Assembly (NCBI GenBank): GCA_033557465.1
Contig: CM066037.1
Location: 517,878,686 to 517,942,685 of the forward strand
Reading direction: 5' to 3'
DNA: 64,000 nucleotides
From: Ichthyophis bannanicus
Taxonomy: Eukaryota; Chordata; Amphibia; Gymnophiona; Ichthyophiidae
The notes beneath the pieces were generated by a model. It was not told the DNA's origin. It saw only the letters and a program-made list of their open reading frames with translations, and made no database searches. Of this stretch, positions 53,000 through 63,164 are shown piece after piece (position 1 is the stretch's first letter; each line of letters starts with the position of its first letter). Position numbers and translations under genes: made by a program.

Positions 53000-54100
53000 T
53001 AACAGAGCAGTTAAATTAATGGGAGGGACCTGCATCACCAGCCTGAAGCACTGCCACTCCGAACCGTGCGTCTCCCACCACTTGTACATCCAGGCAATAA
53101 TGCTTTGCAAAAGTAGGGAGAGAAGACCACGTCGCCGCCTTACAAATCTCCACTGGCAGTACTAAGCTATACTCTGCCCACAAGGCTGCCTGAGCCCTCG
53201 TGGAATTGCCTGCAATCCCATCGGCACCACTGTAACCTTCAAGATATAAGCCGACACAATCGCTTCTCTAATCCATCTGGAAATGGAGGCCTTGGTCGTC
53301 GCCTCTCCTTTGTGTGGCCCCTCCCCCTCCAAACAGCACAAATAAATGATCCAATTTCTGGAAGGATGCAGTCCTCTTCAAATAACGTCTCAGGACTCTT
53401 CTGACATCTAACAGGCACAACTGCGAACTAGCGGAGCCCATCCCCGCCCCCATAAGGGTCAGCAGGGACACCGACTGATTCAAATGAAAAGGCAAAAACA
53501 CTTTAGGCAGGAAGGAAGGTACCGGCTGAAGGACCACCTTCTCCCAAGAAAAAAAAAGGAAGGGTTCCTGGTACAATAAGTCCTGAATCTCCGAGATCCT
53601 GCGCGCCGAGCAAATTGCCACCAGGAAGGCCAATTTCAGCGTCAAGAACATCAGTGATGCACTTTCCGAAGGTTCTAAAGGTTCACTGGTAAGTGCTGCC
53701 AGCACGAGATTAAGATCCCATGGCGGCACTACCGCCCTCCTTGGTGGCCGAATGTGACTCACCGCCCTCAGAAAACATAGCATTTCTGGGTGCGTACCAA
53801 ACGACACTCCTTGAACCTTTTCACGATAACGGGAAATTGCTGCCAGCTGCACCCACAAGGAGCTTGCGGCTGGTCCCTTATCGAAACTGTCCTGCAGGAA
53901 GGACAAGATCTCCGGCACTGATGTCGTGGATGGGAGAGAGTGCTTATCCCCACACCACACCTCAAAGATGCACCACACGCAGATAAATGCCAAACAAGTA
54001 GACCTTTTCCGAGCCTTCAGTAAGGTGGCTATCACCGGCCCCAAATAACCTTTTTGCCTCAGCTTCACCCTTTTAAGAGCCATGCCGTAAGTGAGAATTG
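53000..54100 (-). pseudogene. DIRS tyrosine recombinase
   Basis: This enzyme closes the integration step of DIRS elements. Visible: an N-terminal core-binding part (MALKRVKLRQKGYLGPVIAT, FLQDSFDKG), then AVVPPWDLNLVLAAL, LKLAFLVAICSARRISEIQD with the catalytic Arg, LLDVRRVLRRYLKRT, HLFVLFGG, and further on, in other frames, ISRWIREAI-like text and FAKHYCLDVQ with the catalytic Tyr at 53,097-53,099. The expected H-x-x-R block (family form HSTR) is spoiled as LRQPCGQSIA. A frameshift lies near 53,310 in a G/C-rich stretch. Not functional as read. Confidence 0.8.
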
Positions 54101-54900
54101 ATCCACCTGAGTCATGCTCACCAGCCCTTGCATCAAAAGATACTCCTGAGCCGGAAGCCGCCACGGTCTGTCTGCCAGAATCCTCACCAGATTGGCATAC
54201 CATGGCTGCCTTGGCCAATCCAGGGCTATCAGAATGACCAACCCCCAGTGTGCCTCTATCTGCTGAACCACGCGGCCTATGAGCGCCCACTGAGGGAAGA
54301 CATAAGAGCAGGACCTCCTCTGGCCACCTTTGCATGAGGGCGTCCAGACTCTCTGACATCCTTTCCTTTCTCTTGCTGAAAAACTGGCTCATCTTGGCTG
54401 ACTGGAATGTCGCCATGAGCTCCATGACTGGGTGCCCCATGGATACACCACCTGCTCGAACACTTCCTGGTTGAGTGTCCACTCACACGGATCCATTTGC
54501 ACCTGGCTGAGGTAGTCTGCTATCATGCTGTCGACTCCCACAATGTGTGCCGCCGATAAGGCCTGCAGATGATTCTCTGCTAAGATGAACAGTCCCTCTG
54601 CCTCGTCCTCTAAGGCTGCGCTGCCCGTGTCTCCCTGACAGTTGATGTAGGCTATCATGGTTGCATTGTCCGACAGGACCCGGACTGCCTTCCTGTGCAA
54701 CCAGGCCCCAAAGCTCTGGAGTGGCAGGAGCACCACCTGCATCTCTAACCTGTTGATGGACCACAGGGCCTCCTGCGAGCTCCATTGTCCTTGAGCAAAC
54801 CATCCCTCACAATGGGCCCCCCAACCGGTTAGGCTGTCATCAGCAGGATTCACACTGGAACTCAAGGGGCATGCCCCCCTCCAGACTCCCCATTTGCAAC
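54101..54900 (-). pseudogene. DIRS RNase H and downstream domain
   Basis: The frame 54,865-54,389 carries RNase H text: SLTGWGAHCEGWFAQGQWSS, INRLEMQVVLLPLQSF, VRVLSDNATMIAYINCQGDT and HIVGVDSMIADYLSQ. The next blocks, in shifted frames, read LYVFPQWALI-like text and DWPRQPWYANLVRI, followed by LADRPWRLPAQEYLL. The last part is the region annotated in other DIRS elements as methyltransferase-like. I see no clear catalytic DPPY-type motif here. Confidence 0.75.
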
Positions 54901-55975
54901 CACCAGCATAGTGCCTGCCTGGTCCGCCCGGGACATGGGAGTTGTTCGGACAAGGGCTGACTCTGGTGGGACCACTGCCTCAGGAGAGCTCTCTGCAATA
55001 GGTGCATATGTGTTCTTGCCCATGGGACCAGCTCGACTGTGGCTGCCCTAGTTCACAGTACCTGTAGGTAGTGCCAGGCCGACGGCTTGGCCATTTGCAA
55101 AAACTGGCGCACCAGCTGCCGCAGCCCCTGCGTGCACTGCTGCATCAGAAAGACCTTTCCCATGCTGGTATCGGAGTGCACCTGCAAATACTCCAGCTCC
55201 TGAGATGGCACCAAATGACCCGTTTTACCACCCAGATGAGACTTTACAAAAATTGCACCACTCTCTTCGTCACGTCTTTGCTCTCACTTCTGGACTTTGC
55301 CCGGATCAGCCAATCGTCGACATACGGGTGTACAAGAATTCCTTCCTTGTGCAGGGCGCCGCTACTATCACCATCACCTTGGTAAAAGTACAAGGCGCCG
55401 TGGCCAGGCCTAACGGTAACGCCCAAAACTGAAAATGTCCCATTGGGACCGCAAAACAGAGAAACCTCTGATGTTGTGACTAAATTGAAATGTGGAGATA
55501 CGCTTCCGAGAGGTTGCAAGATGTCAAGAACTCCCCAACTATTACTGCGACTATGACGGACTGCAAGGTTTCCATGTGAAAGTGCAGCATCCACAGACAA
55601 CTATTCACGCCCTTGAAATCGAGGATTGGTCGAAAGGACCCTTCCTTTTAGGGCACCATGAAATAAATGGAGTACCGACTGCAGCTGTATTGGTCCCTGG
55701 GCATCGGCACCAAGGCTCATAGCTGCAAAAGCCTTGCCAAGGTTGTTTTTACCGTCACTGCCTTGCCTCGTACTTTGCAGGGTAACTGAACGAAAGAGTG
55801 GCCCACTGGACACACCCACTCGAGAGCATAGCCCTCTTGGATGATCCAAGATCCACTGGTCCAACATAATTTGGACCCAGGCGGACTAGAACTCCCGCAG
55901 AGGACCTCCAACGGGAAGCAGCCCCACCTGGGCCCGCCTCGCTTCATTGGGGTTTCCTTGCTGGAGCGGCTCAAG
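54901..55975 (-). pseudogene. DIRS reverse transcriptase
   Basis: RT text in broken frames: VSLFCGPNGTFSVLGVTVRP, then HGALYFYQGD and the catalytic region EGILVHPYVDDWLIRAKS at about 55,320-55,270 (YVDD intact). Earlier blocks at 55,870-55,600 include LDQWILDHPRG and ALKGRVLSTNP. Several frameshifts. The palm motif is better preserved than in the copy at 13.6 kb. Confidence 0.75.
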
Positions 55976-56099
55976 GCAATCTGCTACCTGAGGCGAGGGA
56001 TGAGATGGCGCCTCCCCCCTGGAGCGGGGGGGGGGGGGTGGTGTCTTTCTCAAAACTCCAGTTAGGGACTGAACCAAACCAAAAAACTAATTATGTAAT

Positions 56100-56825
56100 G
56101 TGGAGGAAATGCAAGATGTTTGCACACCAAGGAACTAAAAGAAAGAGCGAGAACCGCAGCACTGTTTATAACACCAAATTATAACTCATTTTTATTTTGT
56201 TATTATAAACTGCGTTATGGTTCTTGCTTTTTTTCTTTTTTAACATATATTTTGCATCCACAGAACCCCCTCCCTCAACAATGAGTGCAGAGCAGAACCA
56301 GGACATTCACCCACAGAACTCAATATCTTAAAAAAAAAATCTGATTCAGACCATCTCACTAACAACAAACCTACTATACTATACCATACCAGCTCAACTT
56401 CCAAAACTCACATAAGGAGCCTACCCAAAATAGCATAACTGTAAATACTGCAGCGGGCCCTGGAACATCCAAACACTATTTGTAAAACTGAACAATTTAG
56501 ATCCCTACATACAAACTCCATGTTAACAGAACACCTGGCCTTGGCCACAAACTCAGAACACAGACCCTCACCAAAGTACAGAATAAGTGACCATAACCTA
56601 ATAACAAACATATATAGATAAAAATTAAACTGAAACCGCAAAAAGTCAGATTCTGCATTCAATGCCAGAGAAATAGAAAGAGATGCATTTCCCTGTACTT
56701 TATAAACTATGAAGATAGCACCGTTCATTAAATTGAAAATAAAATTCTCTTCTACCTTTATTGTCTGACCATTTTATTCTTGATCATGCTTGTCCCAATC
56801 TGAGGTTTCTGCTTTCCTCCACCTC
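56100..56825. repeat. Direct duplicate, copy 1
   Basis: Matches 57,596-58,610 over its whole length: GGAAATGCAAGATG, ATTATAACTCATTTTTATTT, GTGCAGAGCAGAA, TTCCAAAACTCACATAAGGA and AACAGAACACATGGCC-like phrases occur in the same order. No coding sequence. It lacks the SINE present in copy 2. Confidence 0.85.
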
Positions 56826-57595
56826 CTAGTGCCCCCCCACCCCCCCATCTACTTCCTCCCAGGGGCAGCATGATGGTGGTGCAGAGCCATGTACGGAGAT
56901 TCATTGCAGCATTATTTGCATACATTTAGTTAGCTTTATTTTAAAATATATATGCTACCAATCTAAAATCCTAGATGGTTTCCAAACATATACATGCAAT
57001 TTAGTAAAATGGATGTTACAATAAAAGACATAATAAAAAAAAAAATAAATTTGATTAATGAAAAGCCACTTACACAGCCCCCCCCCCAGTCAGACCATCA
57101 CCAATCTGCACATTATATTTATTTTGCTATGACCAGATGAGGAGGGAAGATATCAAATGAGAAACTAATCCTGGTAGCCATGAATTCAAACGTTGGATTG
57201 GATTGTGCTAGAACTCAAAGTCCGGAACTCAGCAGCAGTGAAGATATCAGGCTACTAAACAAAATTAAACTGAGTCATTCCGTTAAACATTTTAAATTTC
57301 CTTTAATCTGAGCTGACAAAATATTTTAAATTTCAGTTTGGCAGCATAAAGAACACAAAACTGCAAATCTCAAAGACAATACATATTCCAGTCTCCGCCC
57401 CCCCCCCCAACCAACACCCTAAAGCACCTCCATTTCCACAAAAACAGGAGCAACTTGGTGCCCCAACACAGCACTTCCCACCCTGAAAAACAAGAGAGAC
57501 CTTGTAACCAAGAAAGGCTTGGCAACCCCTACATAACTCCTGAAACGGCACACTGGACCAGTATGGTGATAATGTAAATATATATTCTGCAAAAG
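56826..57595. other. No gene; spacer between duplicates
   Basis: Contains poly-C runs at 56,834-56,848, 57,079-57,088 and 57,399-57,408. No supported gene. Confidence 0.4.
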
Positions 57596-58610
57596 AACAA
57601 AGGAAATGCAAGATGCTCGCCCACCAAAGAGCTAAAAGAAAAAGTGAGAACCACGGCACAGTTTATAATGCAATGCAATGTATGCCTTTGAGTCAATGCT
57701 GACTCCTGGCGACCCAGAAGCTCCTGGGTTTTCTTGGCAGTGTGACCGGAAGTAGATTGCCAGCCCTTTTTTCCGAGGTAATGGAGGGTTAAGTGACTTG
57801 CCCAAGGCCACAAAGAGTGCTAGTGGGAATCAAACCCAAATTATAACTCATTTTATTTTGTTATATAGTGTCTTATGGTTCTCACTTTTTCTTTTTGAAT
57901 ATATATTCTGCATCCACAGAAACCTCTCCCTCAACAATGGGTGCAGAGCAGAAGTAGGACATTCATCCACAAAACTCAATATATTTAAAAAAAAAATCAG
58001 ATTCTGGTCATCTCAACAACAAACATTCTCCAGTACCAGGTATATTGGGAACGAATATAAACCCTTACAAAAGTCACCAAAGATCTACAAGGCCAAATCT
58101 ACCATACCATACCAGGATAAACTTCCAAAACTCACATAAGGAACCTACCCAGGAAAACAACACATTATTAATACTGCTGTAATCCCTAGAACATCCATAC
58201 ACCTATTTGAAAAGCTGAACCAGTACTGTATAGATCCCTATGTACAAATTTCATGTTAACAGAACACATGGCCTCAGTCACACACAGAACACAGACTCTC
58301 ACCAAGTACAGAATAAGTGACTACAACCTAAAGTAAAAATAAAAATTAGTATATACATGTAAACCGCTCTGATGCGTAAGTAAAGGGCAGTATATCAAAT
58401 GCCTAAACCATAACCTTAAACTGAATCCCTAAGAAGTCAAACTTCGCATGAAGTGCAACATCAGATAAATAAGAGATATAGTTCCCCATAAAGATCGTGC
58501 AAGGTCCAAGCACTAAATTGAAAATAACATTATTTTTTCTAACTTTGTTGTCTGATCATTTTATTCTCTGATCATGCTGGTCCTGATCTAAGGCTTCTGC
58601 TTGTCTGTCT
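57596..58610. repeat. Direct duplicate, copy 2 (with SINE insertion)
   Basis: Second copy of the block at 56,100-56,825. It is longer because of the SINE at 57,668-57,837 and an L2-type tail phrase (TGTAAACCGCTCTGATGCG) at 58,350-58,410. Could be a tandem segmental duplication or two parts of one larger repeat. Confidence 0.8.
57668..57837 (-). mobile_element. CORE-type SINE with RTE-BovB tail
   Basis: Minus strand: TTTGATTCCCACTAGCAC (B-box-like), CTTTGTGGCCTTGGGCAAGT then CACTTAACCCTCCATTACC (CORE), and a 3' end GGGTCGCCAGGAGTCAGC then ATTGACTCAAAGGCAT, which matches the BovB end GGGTCGCCATGAGTCG.. at 31,466-31,500. The head is 5'-truncated. The paired empty site is in copy 1 near 56,175. 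Confidence 0.85.
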
Positions 58611-58689
58611 TCTCTTAGCTTTCTTTCCATGGTCTATATTCATCTGCTATTTCTTGTCTCTTCTTTTGTTTTCTTCACTTCCTTCCATC

Positions 58690-59795
58690 AGCCTATTTCT
58701 AGTGCTAGTAAGCCTCTCCAGTATCAGCCCCCTTTTCCAGTCCTCCCCTCTCAGTACCTTCCACTTTCACCCCCCTTGCATTCCCAGGACTTCCACTGCT
58801 GTCCACTCCCTTCCATTCCCCCTCTTTCCCCACTGTCCAGCCCCTTCTAGTCAAAATACCATCTCAGTGCCAGTGTCCCCTTCATTCCAGCCCCACCCCC
58901 ATTACCCAGCCACCTACCAGTCCCATCACAAGTGTCAGCTCCCTTCCATCCCCCTTCAGTCCCATCCCTATCCCCAGATGTCAGTTCCCTTTTATCCCTC
59001 TCCTAGTATCACCCTTCCAGTCCCCCTCCAGTACCATCCCCAGGTATCAGCTCCTTTCCAGCTCCCTCCTCCCCCCTCATGTCAGCTCCCCACCTTCCCA
59101 TGTCAGCTCCCTTCCAGCCCCCTCCTCTCCCCGTCAGCCCCCTTCCAGTCCCCACCTTCCCCCCATCTCCGCTCCCTTGCAGACCCCACCTTCCATTGTC
59201 AGTTCTCTTCCAGCTCCCTCCTCCCCCTTTGTCAATCCAGTTGCAGACCCCACCTTTTCCTTATCAATTCTCTTCTAGCACCCTCCTCCCTTCCATGTCA
59301 GCCCCATTGTAGATCTCACCTTCCCCTCTTGTCAATTCCCTTCCAGCCCCCTCCTCCGCCCATTTCATCCCCATTGCAGACTCCATCTTCCCCTCATGTC
59401 AATTCTCTTTGAGCCCCCTTCTCCCCTGTGTTAGCCCCATTGCACACCCCACCTTCCCTCATGTCAATTCCCTCCCAGCTCCCTTCTTCCCCATGTCAGC
59501 TCTGTTGCAGATCTCACCTTCCTCTCATGTCAGTTCCCTTCCAGCCCCCCTTGTCAGCCCAGTTGCAGACCCCACCTTTCCCTTGTCATTTCTCTTCCAA
59601 CCCCTTCCCCCCTTCATGTCAGCCCCGTTGCAGATCTCACATACCCCTCATGTTAATTCAGTTGCAGACCCCACCTTTGCCTTCTCAGTTTTTTCCAGCC
59701 CCCTCCTCCCCCCATGTCAGCCCCATTGCAGATCTCACCTTCCCCTCATGTCAATTCCCTTCCAGCCCCCTTGTGTCAGCCCCGTTGCACTTTTT
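58690..59795 (+). repeat. C-rich minisatellite
   Basis: Repeating phrases such as CATGTCAGCCCCATTGCAGA, TCTCACCTTCCCCTCATGTC and AATTCCCTTCCAGCCCCCTC recur at roughly 60-70 base intervals, most regular after 59,040. Several plus frames stay open because the composition has few stop codons. Not a gene. Confidence 0.8.
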
Positions 59796-59917
59796 TTTTT
59801 TTTTTAAACTTTTGAAGGCGAAGTGAGGCAGCTGTTTTGGGGGCAGTTTTTGCCACCCTCAAAACTTTGCTGTCTGAGGCAGCCGCCTCAGTTCACCTCA
59901 TTATAGAGCGGCCCCTG
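59796..59917 (-). mobile_element. Terminus of a DNA transposon-like element
   Basis: Minus strand begins CAGGGGCCGCTCTATAATGA, then GGCGGCTGCCTCAG, a style of terminus seen in vertebrate hAT/Charlie-like repeats. It starts exactly where the DIRS gag stops. The other end was not found; it may lie beyond the minisatellite. A T run at 59,791-59,804 borders it. Confidence 0.5.
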
Positions 59918-61444
59918 TTCCTTTGCTCCGGAAAAGCACTGGCTCCAATGCCTCTGCCTGCATTCCGGAAACCCCTGCCCCCTAGAGGGGAATCTGCCCC
60001 TCTGGCATGGGGCAAAGCAGGAAGCTCGAAACTGCTTGAAGTCTCTCGGCTGCCCTCTCGACGAAGGAGGGAAGCGACTCTGCTTTTGCTTATCCTCTGG
60101 CAGACGCCCATCGTTGGCTTCCACCAAGTCCTTTACTAGCTTTTCCAGATCCTCTCCGAATAACAGTTTACCCTTAAAGGGGAGCTTACTAAGGCGAGAC
60201 TTGGAGGAACTGCCTGCCACCCAGTTCCTCAGCCATAGATAGCGGTGATCCGCCATCAAGGAAGCCATGCTTTTTGAGAGCCCTCTAATGAGATCATAGT
60301 GGGTGTCCACTAAGTAGGCAGACCCTGACTCCAATTTAGCTGCCTCTCCTGGCTGCTGAACCCGCTGAGACCAATGGAGACAAGCTCTAGCTACCCAGGC
60401 CCCACAAACGGAGGCCTGGAAGGCAAGGACGTTGACATCAAATGCCTGTTTCAGCAAGGTTCCAACTTCCTATCCTGGCCATCCTTGAGGGTCACGCTGC
60501 CTTCTACTGGAATTGTGGTCTTCTTGATGACTGCCAATACTGCTGTGTCCACCTTCGGTGACCGAAACAGTTCATCATGCTCGTGCTCCAGTAATGGGTA
60601 CAGGCGAGCCATAGTCCGTACCCCCCTGAGGCCTGCCTCCGACAGGTTCCACTCCTCTTGGATCATTTGCTTGACCACTCCGTGTACTGGGAAAATCCTC
60701 TGTGGTTTCTATACAGCCTGAAGCAGAGGGTCCTCTAAGGTATCTTCTTCAGCCGGCACCCCCGTTGGCATGTTAAGGGCCTTCAAGGACTCTGCGATGA
60801 GTGCCACCAACTCTTCCCAATGGAACTCTCGAACCACCCGTGACTGATCCTCCTGCTCCAGGATATCTCCTTCCTCTGTCCTCACCCTGGAACTCTAGTT
60901 CCGTGTCCAAGTCCTCACCGTCCAGACCCTCAGATAGAGGAGAGTGCACTTGATCCTCCTCTGAGATCTGCACATTCTTGGAGGCTGTCACCTCTGTCTC
61001 GCTCTCCTCCTTGTCCACTGCTTTCTTTGCACCGTGGTCCTGCGCCAGAGGCCCGCTCCCTGACCCTTGTTGGCACATACAAAAGGCCTTGTGCAGCAGC
61101 AGTATGAACTCAGGTGAAAAATCTCCCGGCAATCCTACCTCTCCCTGGTTCCACGAGGTGGAGGGTCTGGGAATGGCCACAGGGCAAGAGGCTGACTCCA
61201 GTGCCGAGAGCATGGCCCCCTCTGTCCCCTGGACCTTCCCCACCAGGGAGGAGAAGCCTTCCTGCTTCTTATTTAGGTCCTTCTCTAAAGCCATGACCTC
61301 CTGCTGACATCCCAGGCAGACACCTTTGTCCGAAACTGTCCCCCGCCTGGTCCCGCAGATTAAGCATTGCGGTCTGACTGGCATAAAGCTCAGGGTCACA
61401 ATCTGCCCCCGGCGTAAGCCCCCCAGGAGGGAGAGACAAACCAA
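59918..61444 (-). pseudogene. DIRS gag-like protein
   Basis: In order: CLICGTRRGTVSDKGVCLGC (C-x2-C ... C-x2-C, residues about 30-50), FSPEFILLLHKAFC, an acidic block (EGLDGEDLDTELEFQGED), MVKQMIQEEWNLSEAGLRG, SPKVDTAVLAVIKKTTIPV, then AFDVNVLAFQASVCGAWVAR, LPFKGKLLFGEDLEKLVKDL and a basic RGRFPSRGQGF tail. It aligns block by block with the gag at 20.2-21.7 kb. Two frameshifts. The LAP2-alpha relationship is as for that copy. Confidence 0.78.
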
Positions 61445-61990
61445 ATTAACTCAAATCAAATAAAATTAAGGAAAAGCAGGTAAAAGCAAGTAAAGGCAAA
61501 TAAAAGCAAGGCAGCCGCTCACAGAAATAAAGCCAGGAGAGATCCTAAACTGAGATGTAATTTAAAGAAACCAAACTAAAACGGCAGGAGAGAGCCAATT
61601 CCTCTACCTTGACCTGGTGAAAAATACAAAAGAATGCTGTGCCCTACTTCTCCCACCTTGCACACTCTGGAGGGTAAGGAAAAGCACCATGGGACAAACA
61701 GCCCTGTTTCCGCACAGTCGCAGCCTACCACCACATGGTATCAGGCCGCTCTGCACTCACATATTGCCCCAGCTTCTTTCCAGCTGCCCCAACTCAAAAT
61801 GGCAACTACGGAGATGCTTGCTGACACTGGAATGGCCCCAATCTTACCTCCGTCCTCCGGGGGGGTGTCCATATGTGGCGTCTTTGCTTCTCCTCGCGCT
61901 CAGCCTCTCACGGGCTTTGGCGCTGAGGGGACTGCACCAGAAAGCTGTCTGCCACGCTACGCTGCCTGCGCAATAGCTCCTCACGAGATA
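59918..61990 (-). mobile_element. DIRS-like element: gag and leader
   Basis: Gag text in three frames (61,444-60,773; 60,678-60,451; 60,457-59,918) preceded by a leader to about 61,990, where CR1 sequence begins. Downstream RT and recombinase were cut off by the DNA transposon-like end at 59,917. Minus orientation like all other DIRS copies in the window. Confidence 0.75.
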
Positions 61991-61993
61991 ACT

Positions 61994-62641
61994 GGAGCAG
62001 TTGCAAAGGTTAAAGACTTACATCAAGCTTGGGTGTTGTTGAAAAATACTATCTTGGAAGCCCAGACCAGCTGTATTCCACGCTTTAAGAAAAGTGGAAG
62101 GAAGTCCAAAAAACTGCCAGCATGGTTTAAAGGTGAGGTCAGAGAGGCTGTTGTTGCCAAGAAAGCATCTTTCAGGAAATGGAAAATAGAGCCAAATGAT
62201 GAAACCTGGAAACAGCACAAGCACTGGCAGGTCAAATGCAAGGCATTGATAAAGAAGGCAAAGAGAGAATTTGAGAAGAAGCTTGCTGCGGAAGCAAAAA
62301 CGCGAAATAAAGATTTTTTTCAAGTACATTCGTAGCAAAAAACCTGTGAGAGAGTCAGTTGGACCATTAGATGATAGAGGAGTTCAAGGGGCATTAAGAG
62401 GCGACAAGGCGATAGCGGAGAGACTGAATGACTTCTTTGCTTCGGTCTTTACTGAGGAAGATGTAGGGATGTTACCCATGACTGAAGTGGTATTTAAAGG
62501 TGCGGAAGAATTGAAGGAAATATTGATACATCGGGAAGATGTATTACAACTATTAGATAAACTGAAGAGTAGCAAATCACCTGGGCCAGATGGTATACAT
62601 CCAAGGGTGTTGAAAGAACTGAAATATGAGATTGCAGACCT
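61994..62641 (+). pseudogene. CR1 family B ORF2 fragment
   Basis: Nearly identical to 34,614-35,765 without the L2-type insertion: AVAKVKDLHQAWVLLKNTIL, LPAWFKGEVREAVVAKKASF, then after a frameshift at the T run 62,314-62,320, SVGPLDDRGVQGALRGD and SPGPDGIHPRVLKELKYE. It stops at 62,641 before the RT active site, at an abrupt change of sequence. Both 5' and 3' parts are missing, so it was truncated and then cut by another event. Confidence 0.88.
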
Positions 62642-63164
62642 GTGTCAGACGGCTGCCTGGGTGAGAATCTTCACAGTCTTGGCAAGTGCATATATCTATA
62701 TGATTTGCAAGGGATTGTGGGCAATGCAGTTCATTCACACCAGACACAGCTGCTGACAATAATTTAGTTGTGCTCAAGTGTTAAAGCCAATAAGGTATTT
62801 ATTATTGGGGTTATTTCTCCCAACACAGATATGCTTGGTAGCACATAAATCAGGTTACTTGCTTCCAGTGTTTAACTTGGAAAAACAAAGTCAAAATCAG
62901 GAAAACAACATTCAAACTTGTCAGGCATTAGCTAATGTATTCTTAGCATATATCAAACAACAAACGAAAAGCCACAAAGAAAGAAAAAAACTGTTCTTTT
63001 CAGGTTAACTTCTGATAACTTCCCACATAGATTCATAAGTGATTCTCTCCTAGCTCACAAGCAATTAGGTAAGGCTCAATTGCTAGCAGTTATCCAGCTG
63101 AAACCCCTTAGCTGGCTTGCTTTCTACTGTGTGGGTCAAATCCTGCTTCAGGAACTTTTCTGAG
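62642..63164. other. Unassigned insertion-like sequence
   Basis: Begins TGTCAGACGG directly at the CR1 break and has a minus-strand AATAAA signal at about 62,798-62,803. It might be part of an LTR, but no second LTR or target duplication was found. No coding region supported. Confidence 0.3.

Larger units (their letters stand above)
52412..56040 (-). mobile_element. DIRS-like retrotransposon with RT, RNase H, recombinase and right end
   Basis: The minus strand runs RT (55,975-54,900), RNase H (54,865-54,500), a linking region, tyrosine recombinase (54,100-53,000), then the right end. The right end has 49-bp arms at 52,412-52,460 and 52,908-52,956 (two mismatches, 447-bp spacer), and a partial direct copy at 52,957-52,999. 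Gag and the left end are missing; it is cut near 56,040 at a G run. Same family as the gag copy at 20-22.6 kb. It lies 5-8 kb upstream of ZDHHC17. Confidence 0.85.

Noticed and set aside
58654..59826. Long Pro/Ser-rich reading frames over the C-rich repeat
   Set aside because: Several frames are open at once because the repeat has almost no stop codons. The predicted peptides follow the minisatellite period and show no domain.
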